DNA of 64,000 nucleotides, from positions 434,001 through 498,000 of the forward strand of contig NZ_SOCN01000001.1 of assembly GCF_004365095.1 (NCBI RefSeq). Direction: 5' to 3'. The position numbers and the translations under genes are program-made. Shown here piece by piece: positions 11,961-21,345 of this stretch (position 1 is the first letter of the stretch; every line of letters starts with the position of its first letter). Source of the stretch: Mycoplasmopsis mustelae (lineage in GTDB: Bacteria > Bacillota_I > Bacilli_A > Mycoplasmatales > Metamycoplasmataceae). The notes beneath the pieces are model-generated. The model searched no databases. It was not told the origin of the DNA and saw nothing but the letters and a program-made list of their open reading frames with translations.

Positions 11961-13562
11961 ATGTCAAAGTTTATATTTGTAACTGGTGGAGTTATATCTG
12001 GTTTGGGTAAAGGAGTTGCGGCGGCTTCGGTTGGAAACTTATTAAAAGCAAAGGGGTATAGTGTTTTCGTTTTAAAATTAGATCCTTACTTAAATGTTGA
12101 TCCCGGTGTAATGTCACCTTATGAGCATGGTGAAGTTTATGTAACTAATGATGGCGGGGAAACAGACTTAGATTTAGGTCATTATGAAAGATTTATTAAT
12201 GAAAATTTTTCAAAGGATTCTAATTTTACTAGTGGAAAGATTTTTCAAAATATCTTAGAAAAAGAAAGAAAAGGTGTTTATAATGGTAAAACTGTTCAAT
12301 ATATTCCGCATGTAACTAATGAAATTATTTCAGTAATTCGTAATATCGAAGATAAATATCATACTGATTTTGTTATTGTTGAGGTTGGCGGGACTGTAGG
12401 AGATATTGAGTCAAATCCATTTATGAATGCATTATCACAAATGGGGTATCAAGAAGGTAAAGACACTTTTTTTATTCATGTAACATATGTTCCTTTTTTA
12501 AAAACATCAGGTGATTTTAAAACTAAACCAACTCAATTTTCGGTTTCTACCTTGCAAGGTTTAGGAATTAAACCCAATATGATTTTTTTAAGGTCAGATA
12601 GTATGTTGCCTAATGCAATTATTAAAAAAGTAGCTTATACTTCATTATTAACTGAAGAGTATGTAGTATCGGTTCCGGATATTGAAAATATTTATAATAT
12701 TCCAATTTATTTAAACGACAAAAAAGTAGCAAATAATATCTTAAAATATTTTGATTTACCTGATAATGAAATTAATTTAGATGAATGGAAAGCATTTGTT
12801 AAAAAAGTAGCAGAACCCAAACAAAAAACTTTGATTATTAAGATGTTGGGTAAATATACAAGTTTTTCGGATGCCTATAAATCAATCAATGAAGCTTTAA
12901 AAATTTCGGCAGTATCGTTAAATTTAGATATTAAATTAGAATATATTGATTCAAGTGATTTAAATAATGATAATTTGGACTTAATTTTTAAAAATGCTAA
13001 TGGGATTGTAATTTTACCAGGTTTTGGAGTTAGAGGTTTTGAGGGTAAAGTTTTAGCAGCAACATATGCAAAACAAGCTAATATACCAACTTTTGGAATT
13101 TGTTTAGGAATGCAAGCGATGACTGTGGCTCAAGCTCGTAAACAAGGAATTAAATATGCAACCTCTAGAGAGTTTGCTGTCGATGAAGATAGGGAAGTTT
13201 ACGTTTTAGATTTCGTTAAAGGTAAGAGTTCAAGCGATAATTTGGGTGGAACTTTGCGTTTAGGTTCATATGAGACGGTATTTGCTCCAAATTCGCTAAT
13301 AGCTAAGTATTATCAATCAGATAGTATTTGAGAAAGACATAGACATAGATATGAAGTTAATTCAGAGTATATAAATCGCATAGAAAGTGCTGATTTTGTT
13401 TTCAGTGGATATAATCCTAAATTAAATTTAGTGGAAGCGTGTGAAGACCCGACCAAAGATTTCTATATTGGTGTGCAATATCACCCAGAATTTACAGCAC
13501 GCCCATTAAAACCACACGCATTATTTACTAATTTCTTAAAAGTAGCAGGTAAAATTAAATAA
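11961..13562 (+). CDS. pyrG: CTP synthase
   Basis: The enzyme converts UTP to CTP using ATP and glutamine-derived ammonia. At 533 aa it has the usual length. The N-terminal synthetase domain begins FIFVTGGVISGLGKGVAAAS (P-loop, residues 4-23) and includes the LDPYLNVDPGVMSPYEHGEV block. The C-terminal glutamine amidotransferase domain has the nucleophile in GICLGMQ (Cys381) and the His/Glu pair in YHPEF near the end. A TGA at 13329-13331 is read as Trp, and translation runs on to TAA at 13560. AGGAGAAAG precedes the ATG. It is monocistronic between convergent neighbours, with a hairpin in its leader. Confidence 0.98.
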
Positions 13563-13583
13563 CTAATTTGCCTGAAAATTTAT

Positions 13584-13613
13584 AAAAAACAACATTTGCT
13601 GTAGTTGTTTTTT
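13584..13613. terminator. Bidirectional terminator between pyrG and the lanthipeptide operon
   Basis: AAAAAACAAC (13584-13593) pairs with GTTGTTTTTT (13604-13613). A/T runs on both sides let it serve pyrG (+) and the convergent ABC gene (-), whose stop codon it touches. Confidence 0.75.
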
Positions 13614-15219
13614 ATATATCTAATCTAATAACAGAATTAAAGGATTGTAATTGTTCGTCGCTAAAATGATGTGAAACAATAATTACTGTTTTATCAGTTT
13701 TCAAGAGATTGTCTAGAATTTTTTGTGCTAAATCTTTATTTAAGTTAGATAAAGATTCATCTAATAAAAGTATATTTTTATTTTGATAAATATATCTTGC
13801 TAAACTAATTCTTTGTTTTTGTCCTAGTGATAAGCGATTAAAACAATCGAATTCAGATTCATCAAATTTTTGGATAATATCTTCGTCCATATGGACAAAT
13901 TTTAGTGCATTTAATGCTTTTTGTTTATCTTTTTCCAAAAGGGAAACATTGGCTAAAACGTTTTGGTCAAAAACAAAGTTTTCAGCGTTAAGATATGAAA
14001 GGTGATGTTTAATAGAAGTATCTTTAAAGTTTTTAATATCGTTGCCGTTAATTAAGATTTGTCCTTGATAGTTGTTTATATTGTTTATTAATATATTCAA
14101 TAATGTTGATTTACCACAACCGGATTTGCCTATAATTGCATATTTTTTACCTTTTTCAAAGATGAAATTAAAGTTTTTAAAAATAAGTTTATTATTATAA
14201 TTGAAATTAAGATCTTTGATTTCAATGTTCTCGATTTGAGATAATATTTGTTTGGATGTATCTAGTGGTAAGTTTAAATTAAGCATTTTGTATAAGTTAC
14301 GCGATGCTAAAACATCTCTTAAGCTATTGATGAATTTTTGGAAATCATCTTTTGATTCATCGATAACTTTTTTAAAGATGTAAATAGTGCCTAATGAAAT
14401 TGGTGCGTATTGAAAATTACTAATGTATAAAAAACCTAAAACTATAATTCCTATAACGCTTCCGATTTGATTGATTGAATTAGATAAACCGGAATTTCAA
14501 GTTCGGATGTTATCGTTGAGGTAGACTTTTTGGTAATAATTTAAGATTTCATCTTCTACAAACTGATATAATAGGGTACCCTTATTTGAATAATATAATA
14601 CTGAATATCTTTCTAATAAGTAGGATAATTTAGTAGTGAGTTGATTTAATGCTTTTTGGTTTGTTTCAATATATCAACTGATTTTTTTATAAAAAAGAAA
14701 ATTAGGAATAACAGAAAAAGTAAAAATAGCAATTACTAAAACTAACGCAATTCAACTAGTTGAAGCAAAGAATGCAATAATTAATAATAAATTAATTCCG
14801 GTAGCAATTGTATCAACCAAAGGAATTATTGAACTATTTGCAAAAGCTCCGGAATTATTAATAATTTGTTCAAAAGCACTTTGCGATGTGTAATTAAGTT
14901 TTGATGTAGCGTCTGCTTTAAAAACTTGATTATAGAAAATTCTGGCGATAGATTTAGCAGTATAGATTTGAAACTTATTAGATAGCATATAAAAGAAATA
15001 TGTACTGACTAACATTATTAAGTATGCTAAAGCAACTACAATGATTAAAATACTAAAACTTAGGAATGGATTGTTGTTAACAACCACAAATTTACCGACA
15101 ATACTATCAATTGCATATCCTTCTAAAATAGACAACACAAATTGAAAAGTAGATGTAATAATTGAAATAATTAAAAATAAGATAAAAGGAGTTTTAATGT
15201 TATTTAATAAGTGTTTCAT
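13612..15219 (-). CDS. ABC exporter half 2 of the lanthipeptide operon (membrane + ATPase domains)
   Basis: A 535-aa type I exporter half-transporter. The N-terminal membrane domain starts MKHLLNNIKTPFILFLIIS, with several hydrophobic segments over residues 1-290. The ATPase domain has Walker A GKSGCGKST (about 364-372), signature LSLGQKQ (about 463-469), Walker B NILLLDES (about 482-489) and an H-loop in VSHH (about 517). It starts inside the stop codon of the preceding exporter gene (TAATG), so the pair is coupled and probably forms a heterodimer. No C39 peptidase domain precedes the membrane domain, so leader removal is not provided by this protein. From its position, its likely cargo is the modified peptide encoded at 18690-18815. 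Cluster assignment is inference; the exporter call is firm. Confidence 0.88.
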
Positions 15220-16793
15220 TAATTAATCTCCAATTCTTCGAGGTTTATTACACCGTCATAATCGGTACTGTTATCTAAATGGTGTGTTGAATTAATCAAT
15301 AATAATTCATTATTGTGTAGTATTTTTTTAAATAAATTGTCAGTACTATCTTTATCCAAATTAGATGTCGCTTCATCTAAAATCAAGACATTCTTATTTC
15401 TGTAAAAATGTCGTGCAAAATTTATTTTTTGTTTTTGCCCGGTTGATAAACTACTGTCGCTTTCAATTTTATAATTTAGATCAAAGTCTTCCATATTTGC
15501 TTGCTTTAAAGCGTCTTTTACTTGTTCATCTTTATCGGTATCTCATAATGTAATATTATTGTAAATATTATCAAAGAAAAGATTTTCTTGGTTAGAAAGG
15601 TAGGTGAAACTGTTATTTCATTTAGATATAGGAATTTCTTTTAAGTTAGTTTGATTGATATTAATTTGTCCATTATAATCATTAATTTGTTTTAGAAGCA
15701 AGTTTAATAAAGTTGATTTACCAGAACCAGATTTACCCACAATTGCGTATTTTTTACCTTTTTTAAATGTGTAATTAAAGTTTTTAAAGACAGTTTTTTC
15801 ACCATAACTAAAGCTAAGATCTTTTATTTCAATTTTATCTATATTTATGGGTGCATTAGGATTTACAATAATAGGTTTTTCGAGAGAAAAATCTTTTAAA
15901 TATCCTTTATATGCTGCATAATTTTGATTCATATAAATCACATAACGCAATTGAATCCCTAAACTAAAGAAGTAGCCTGGAAAAGAGAAAATTAAAGCAA
16001 TGTTCTCGTTTTGTTTTAGTATAAAGAAGGCTGTTAAAATTAACATTGTAATATAAGAAAAAAATTGAAATGAAGTATTGAATAATTCAAAAATAATTAC
16101 CTTACCTTGCGTTTTTTCAGTCTCTTTTAATCATTTTTTAACTATTTCATCGATAAAAGTAATTATTTTTTCTTCTTTATTTAAGTATCATAAAAACTTA
16201 AAACTATTAAAAACATTTTGTAAAGATGATATATATTTTTCCATATTAGACATATATTGTTTATGCATTTTTCCTGCGATTATACTAAGAAGAATAGGAA
16301 TAATAAAAGATACAATTAAAATTCCTAAACCAATCAAAGCAAGTTTTCAACTAAGTGCAAACATTACTGCTAAAGTAGTGATTTGTATTATAAAACCTAC
16401 TAAAACATTAAAAAAGCTTTCAAAGATAAAGGTTTCTATCTCAGGGATTCTTTTATTTATTCAAACTAGATATTTTCCTTCTTTATTTTGTTTAACATCA
16501 TTTGCTGATAAACTAGAAATTTTGCTAATTGCACCTTTACTTAATAATTGACTTATAATTAATTTTCATTTATTCTTAAGTAATAATTGTATAATAGTGC
16601 TAATTATAAAAACTACAGTAAGGGAAATAACAATAATTAAATTTAAATTAAATTTATTATCTAAAACACCCGAACTAACGCTGTTAATTAACTCAATGGT
16701 AAAATATACGGCAATTGATGAAGAAACAATAGAAATAATACTAAAGAAAAAAATAAATAACATCAGAAGTTTATTTTTGGTAAATTTTTGCAT
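15219..16793 (-). CDS. ABC exporter half 1 of the lanthipeptide operon (membrane + ATPase domains)
   Basis: A 524-aa half-transporter. It begins MQKFTKNKLLMLFIFFFSIIS after a strong AAAGGAGG. Its membrane segments are followed by an ATPase domain with Walker A GKSGSGKST (about 353-361), Q-loop in YLSNQENLF, signature LSTGQ (about 449-453), Walker B VLILDEATS (about 469-477) and an STHH H-loop. It starts only 11 nt after the synthetase stop and overlaps the next exporter by one base. Similarity in layout to the following gene suggests a heterodimeric peptide exporter. It lacks a protease domain. It could also act in immunity by expelling the peptide from the membrane. Confidence 0.88.
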
Positions 16794-16804
16794 TTAACCT
16801 CCTT

Positions 16805-18685
16805 TTATTTTACTAAAACATGATACAAAAATTGTAAGCCTTGGTATCCATTTAAAAAACTTTCATCTATCTTATTGTTGTCATAATCATAAACATAATT
16901 ATTTTTTGTTGCAAATAAAATGAATGACAATTCATTTTTTAAATTCTCACAAGATTTATCAAAAAGCTTAAAATATAGATATTTTATTATTAAAAGTCCA
17001 GCATAACCATTTGCAATCCCTATTTTTCTTGTAAAAACATTAAGTAGTGGAATTATTAGTTTAATAATATTTTCATCGTAGATGTTGATATTAAATTTAA
17101 ATTTAATAAATAAGAATATATAAATTAAACCTGCAGTTCCGTTATTGATATAGGGAGAATATGAATAATCATTATTATAAGTTCCATTTACACTTACTTT
17201 TGAAAGTTCTTTGTCGATAATCGTATTTTGTATTAAGTTTTTTATTGTTTCAAAATTATGAGAATCAATCACAGTCATTAAGTAATATTTAAAAATAAAA
17301 TTAGAAGATAATAAGTTTTTATTTAATGTTTCAAAGATTTCGCTTATAGTAAGGTTATTATTTGAAAAGATTACTTTTTTATTATCAAAAAGTAATTTTT
17401 GAATTAGTGGTTGATTAAAGATCTCATTAATATTAGCTGGCGAAAAACGTTTTTTAAATATTTTAAAAAGTCTTAGAACAACTTTAAACAATTGAATATC
17501 TTTATTTACATACATTATAAAAGATATATATTTACGAAAGTGAATTGTATAAAAATTACTTTTAATATCAAAAAACAAATCCAACAACATATAAAAAAGT
17601 TTTAATTGGTCGTTCTTTAGATTAAGTTGTCTAGGATTATAATATTGACTTATAATCTCTTTATTTATGAGTTTGCGTTTTTTATTTGAATATATAAATG
17701 AATGTTCTAAATCAATAAAAGTTAATTTATCGTCTATTTGATTATAAATAAAATTACTTGCTTTAATATCATTTAGAATTAAATTATTATCATTAATAAA
17801 TTTTATTAATTTTGTATTATGATTTAGCAATTTATGCGCTAAATCATATTTTGATTGTTTTGTATCAAATAAAAGTGAAATTGATTCTTTAAATTTCTCT
17901 AAAGTAGTTCCGGGACAAAATTCATAAACAAAAAAATAACTTTGTTTATTATAAAAATGTTCTATCGCTTTAGGTAAGTATTCGGAATTTATTAATTTAG
18001 AGATTAAAAATTCCTTCTTTCTATTTTCTATGTTTTTATCAAAACGAAAATGTCTTTTGCTTTCTTTGATAATGTAAAAAAGATTTGCTTTCTTAGTTAA
18101 TCAAATATTGCTATAGGAATCAAAATATATAATCCCTATAATTTGATAACCTTTAAATTCCTTTTTAGATTTATTTAAATTTTTAGTTTTAAATAAATCA
18201 TCAATATAATCAGGTTTATATTTTTTTATAATAGTTTTATAGTCGTTTTCATTGTAAGTAGTAATACTACCTCATCTATAATGAATAATACTATTTTTAT
18301 ATTGCTTGTCAGAATATGTAAGTGGTCCCGAAAATCCTTTTAGTAAGGAATATAAATTTAAGATAATAAATTTTGCTTGTTTTTCATTAATCGGATAGAT
18401 AGTTATAAACTTACCGGTAAGATTATTGATTTTCTTTTGAGTTAATGTATTTTGAAATTCTTTATAATCTTTGATATATTTAAAGGTCATCTTATGTTGT
18501 TTACAAAAACAAACAACTATATTCAAAATTTGTTTATAATTAACTAAAATGGCTGAAATATGAATTTTTCAACCATTTTCAGGTAATTTAGTCTTTTCAT
18601 AAATAAAAGATAAGAAATCACCATTATTGGTAATTTCTCATTTTTTATTAAATAAGTATGAAAAATCTTTGATTTTTAAAGACAT
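16805..18685 (-). CDS. Class III-type lanthipeptide synthetase (LanKC-like: lyase, kinase, short LanC-like domain)
   Basis: A 626-aa protein begins MSLKIKDFSYLFNKKWEIT. The N-terminal part contains GWKIHISA (38-45), TFKYIKD (67-73), GKFITIYP (91-98) and GPLTYSDKQYKNS...HYRWG (120-139). These match the phosphoSer/Thr lyase region of class III/IV synthetases (LanKC/LanL), including His42. The middle is a Ser/Thr kinase: Lys in FYIIKES, catalytic loop LNDIKASN (Asp306, Asn311) and metal-binding IDLEH (Asp325). The C-terminal third is LanC-like, with GTAG (about 516), GYAG (about 560) and GYQG (about 613), but it ends there, and the Cys-Cys-His zinc site of class IV and true LanC proteins is absent. 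Known enzymes are about 850 aa. The enzyme would phosphorylate and eliminate Ser/Thr in the precursor encoded 4 nt upstream. The frame contains TGA(Trp) codons, including two at 18638 and 18569. Confidence 0.85.
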
Positions 18686-18689
18686 AATT

Positions 18690-18815
18690 TTAGTTGTTTA
18701 CTATTCTACAAAAAATAGTAATTTGAATAACATTACTAGCTTCCAAAAACTCTTCTAGTGATATTTTTTTCATTGTTTCTGGAACAACGAAATCTGTGTT
18801 AAATAATTCTAACAT
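18690..18815 (-). CDS. Putative lanthipeptide precursor peptide (41 aa)
   Basis: The 41-codon ORF starts at ATG 18815 with AAAAGGAG eight bases upstream and stops 4 nt before the synthetase start. Residues 1-9, MLELFNTDF, resemble the class III leader start ILELQNLDV, whose hydrophobic-E-L-Q motif binds the synthetase. Residues 16-28 (KKISLEEFLEASN) look like an amphipathic leader helix. The tail VIQITIFCRIVNN carries Thr33 and the only cysteine, Cys36, spaced T-x-x-C, which could form one methyllanthionine. Ser27 and Thr33 do not have the S-x-x-S-x(2-5)-C labionin spacing. An ATG further upstream at 18917 lacks a Shine-Dalgarno sequence. Identity as a precursor is inferred from position, size and leader resemblance. 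Confidence 0.7.
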   Translation of the reverse strand: MLELFNTDFVVPETMKKISLEEFLEASNVIQITIFCRIVNN

Positions 18816-18967
18816 AAATACTCCTTTTATATTTTGATTATATAAAAAGTATAAATTTATATTATGAAAAATATATTTATTGTATTTGTGTTTGATAAAT
18901 TCGTAAAATTTTCCCATTTTTTATTCAGCTTTTTATATAACTTGTTTTATTTTATCATTTTATTATT

Positions 18968-19008
18968 AGTTAGTTATAAAAAAATATAAATATGTTTTGC
19001 AACTAACT
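18968..19008 (-). promoter_or_regulatory. Candidate promoter of the lanthipeptide operon inside an 8-bp inverted repeat
   Basis: On the minus strand TTGCAA (18997-19002) and TATAAC (18973-18978) are 18 nt apart. The exact repeat AGTTAGTT (18968-18975) and AACTAACT (19001-19008) brackets this pair. It would give a leader of about 150 nt. A second TATAAT lies nearer, at 18837-18842. Promoter assignment is inference. Confidence 0.35.
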
Positions 19009-19179
19009 CAAACTCAAATAAAATTTTTATAACATTCTGTCTTTTGTTATTAATCTTTTTGATTTAGATAGATTAAGCGTATTTAATTAGTTTCTATTCC
19101 TTATAATTTTACTGCTATGTTTGTGACATAGATCTTAGGTTGTAATTTAAAGTAATTACTTTCTTAAAATTATTTATCT

Positions 19180-19560
19180 ACTTATAGTGAATGGAAGTTA
19201 AATAAAATAGAAAAGAATTTCTCTTTACTTTCTAAATAGTCTGCATCTCTTTTGAAATTAGCCATTGCCACTTCTAGTCAATTTTTCATATTGGTTGATA
19301 ATTTAAATTGCACTTTATCAAATAAAGGTCTTACGGGTTGAAGTTATTGTTATTTTGAGATGTTTTGTTTGATCATCATCAACCACTTATTGATATGCAT
19401 TTAAAATTATTTGATTCAGTTTTAATTTTTGTGTAGTATTAGTATTTATACTATTTGAAGAGCCCTAATTCGCTACGTTTATCAAAATTAATTTGTAATT
19501 TATTTGTTAAAGTAGTAACACTATTTAACACTCTGAATTTTTACTTTATATTTCAGTAGG
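19180..19560 (-). pseudogene. Decayed coding remnant, family not recognised
   Basis: On the minus strand, coding-like stretches appear in shifting frames: NSVTTLTNKLQINFDKRSEL, then KLNQIILNAYQ-stop-VVDDDQTKHL, then VRPLFDKVQFKLSTNMKN and WLEVAMANFKRDADYLESK, ending FFSILFNFHSL-stop. There are in-frame TAA/TAG codons and at least one frameshift. A transposase tail is possible, but I cannot match a family. The neighbouring bases 18918-19180 show no gene. Confidence 0.4.
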
Positions 19561-19642
19561 AAGAAAACATTTTCATATTTTATATATATAAAATTATTGC
19601 GCTACTTTTTATTTAGATATAAATTAGATCAAAATAAAAAAG

Positions 19643-19670
19643 ATGCTTTAGGGTCTCGATCCTAAAGCAT
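19643..19670 (-). terminator. Terminator of the tRNA cluster
   Basis: ATGCTTTAGG (19643-19652) and CCTAAAGCAT (19661-19670) form a perfect 10-bp stem with an 8-nt loop. CTTTTTTATTTT follows on the minus strand. Confidence 0.85.
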
Positions 19671-19789
19671 TATAAAATTATTTAAATCTTACATTATGTA
19701 TTTTAAAAAAAGATTTTCGGTAATTAATTTATGATAACAATAAATATAAGAAAGTTTTATATATAAACAATAAAATAAAAAGTAAAAAA

Positions 19790-19876
19790 TGGTGCGCGAG
19801 GAGGGACTTGAACCCTCATACCGATTAAAGCACTAGAGCCTAAATCTAGCGTGTCTGCCAATTTCACCACCCGCGC
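19790..19876 (-). tRNA. tRNA-Leu (UAG anticodon)
   Basis: The minus strand folds as a class II tRNA with acceptor GCGCGGG/CTCGCGC, a long variable arm (TGCTTTAATCGGTAT) and anticodon loop TTTAGGC. The terminal CCA is encoded. It is last in the five-tRNA cluster. Confidence 0.95.
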
Positions 19877-19937
19877 AAAATAATGTTAAAACATAAATAA
19901 ATTACTAATATTAATTTTAATAAAAAAGCACTCGCCT

Positions 19938-20014
<77 letters not shown>

Positions 20015-20091
20015 TGGTGGAAGATAAGGGACTCGAACCCATGACATTCGCCTTGTAAGGGCGACGCTCTCCCAACTGAGCTAATCTTCCA
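20015..20091 (-). tRNA. tRNA-Val (UAC anticodon)
   Basis: Acceptor TGGAAGA pairs with TCTTCCA, followed by encoded CCA. The anticodon loop is CTTACAA. It abuts the Thr gene with no gap. Confidence 0.95.
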
Positions 20092-20097
20092 AAAAAA

Positions 20098-20173
20098 TGG
20101 CAGTCTGTACGGGGATCGAACCCGTGCGTGCATGGATGAAAACCATGTGTGTTAACCTCTTCACCAACAGACC
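20098..20173 (-). tRNA. tRNA-Glu (UUC anticodon)
   Basis: Acceptor GGTCTGT pairs with ACAGACT, with discriminator G then CCA. The anticodon loop TTTTCAT sits on stem CATGG/CCATG. Confidence 0.95.
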
Positions 20174-20178
20174 ATAAA

Positions 20179-20254
20179 TGGCGCCGATTATTGGGATTGA
20201 ACCAACGACCAACTGGTTAACAGCCAGCTGCTCTACCGCTGAGCTAAATCGGCA
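20179..20254 (-). tRNA. tRNA-Asn (GUU anticodon)
   Basis: Acceptor TGCCGAT pairs with ATCGGCG and encoded CCA follows. The anticodon loop is CTGTTAA. It is first in the cluster; upstream (20273-20278) lies an extended -10, TGCTATAAT. Confidence 0.95.
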
Positions 20255-20272
20255 TTAAGTAATTGCTAAAGT

Positions 20273-20278
20273 ATTATA
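20273..20278 (-). promoter_or_regulatory. Extended -10 promoter of the tRNA cluster
   Basis: On the minus strand TGCTATAAT ends about 18 nt before tRNA-Asn. No clear -35 is seen, as expected for an extended -10. Confidence 0.6.
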
Positions 20279-20387
20279 GCACTAATTAAGAATTTTAAAA
20301 AACATAATTAAATTATTTTTAGGTTTAATTTCTATCTAGAATACTAAATTATTATATCACATATAAATAAATACCAACACAATGTAT

Positions 20388-21293
20388 TTATTTCTTTCTA
20401 TACTCATTGCATAATGTTTTATTATCATCTAGATGGTTTCAACTTTTTACTAAATTGTTAATATTTTTAAAGATTTTTCTTTGATAATCAATTTTGTTAG
20501 ATAAGTAAGAAAAAATAATATCACAAATCATAAAACCAGCAATCTTTGAACCCAAAGCACTAATGCGATAAGACTGTTCGATAGAGTCAATTAAGACTAC
20601 ATTTTGAACTTTAGCAGATTTAAATTTTAAATTCTTGGTTCAAATTGAATAAGTAATTTTACGTTCTTCAAGATATTTTAAAATTCATTTTACTTCTAAA
20701 GTTTGCATACTACGCGAAATAATAGTAATGTGAACTGTTTTATATTGTAATAAAGCACTGAAAGATAAAAAGGTATGTACATCTTGGCAAAAAATGATAT
20801 TAAAACCAATTTTGCGCATATTGCTAGTAAAATAAGAACCAACCAAAGCAGATTCACCAATACCGAAAACTAAATTAATTTTAAATGCTAATAAAGTATT
20901 AATATATTCATGCAAATTTTTATATCCCAAATCTAAGAATTTTTGAGTAGTTCTTTCAACAGTGAACATATAATGTGTTTTGATGTTTTTGATAACCTCA
21001 TTTAAGGTTTTTGCATTATCGTTTTGCTTTCAATCTAAATGGTCTTTTAGATATTGATTACGTTGAGAAATGTAGATTTTTAACCCGTTTACATTTTTAA
21101 AGCCAAGATTTTTAGAAATCCGTGAAAAAGTAGGTTGTGAGATGTCTAATTTTTGACTCAGTTGGCTATTAGTAAGTTTTAAAAATTCTTCAGTGTCTGT
21201 GTTAATATAATCAACGAATTTTACTAATGATCTTATGTGTTGGTTTTGTTGTATTTTCTCTTTTAAATTATCATCAAAAAGATCTCTTTTCAT
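20388..21293 (-). CDS. MurR/RpiR-family transcriptional regulator
   Basis: A 301-aa regulator. The N-terminal helix-turn-helix includes LTNSQLSQKLDISQPTFSRISKNLGF (about 40-65), as in RpiR proteins. A SIS-type sugar-phosphate-binding fold follows, with FGIGESALVGSYFTSNMRKIGF in the middle and the C-terminal half to TAA at 20388. It is open only with two TGA(Trp) codons. The ATG at 21293 has no Shine-Dalgarno, but TATAAA lies 8 nt upstream, so the message may be leaderless. RpiR proteins usually control sugar-phosphate genes, but no such gene is adjacent; it follows the pip gene by 52 nt in the same direction. Confidence 0.85.
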
Positions 21294-21345
21294 ATATTTA
21301 TTTTATAAGATTTATTGAAAAATAATTTTAACTAAAAAATTACAA

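Noticed and set aside
18690-18917. A 75-aa start for the precursor peptide (ATG at 18917)
   Set aside because: No Shine-Dalgarno precedes it, and the added 34 residues look like random AT-rich translation, while ATG 18815 has AAAAGGAG at good spacing.
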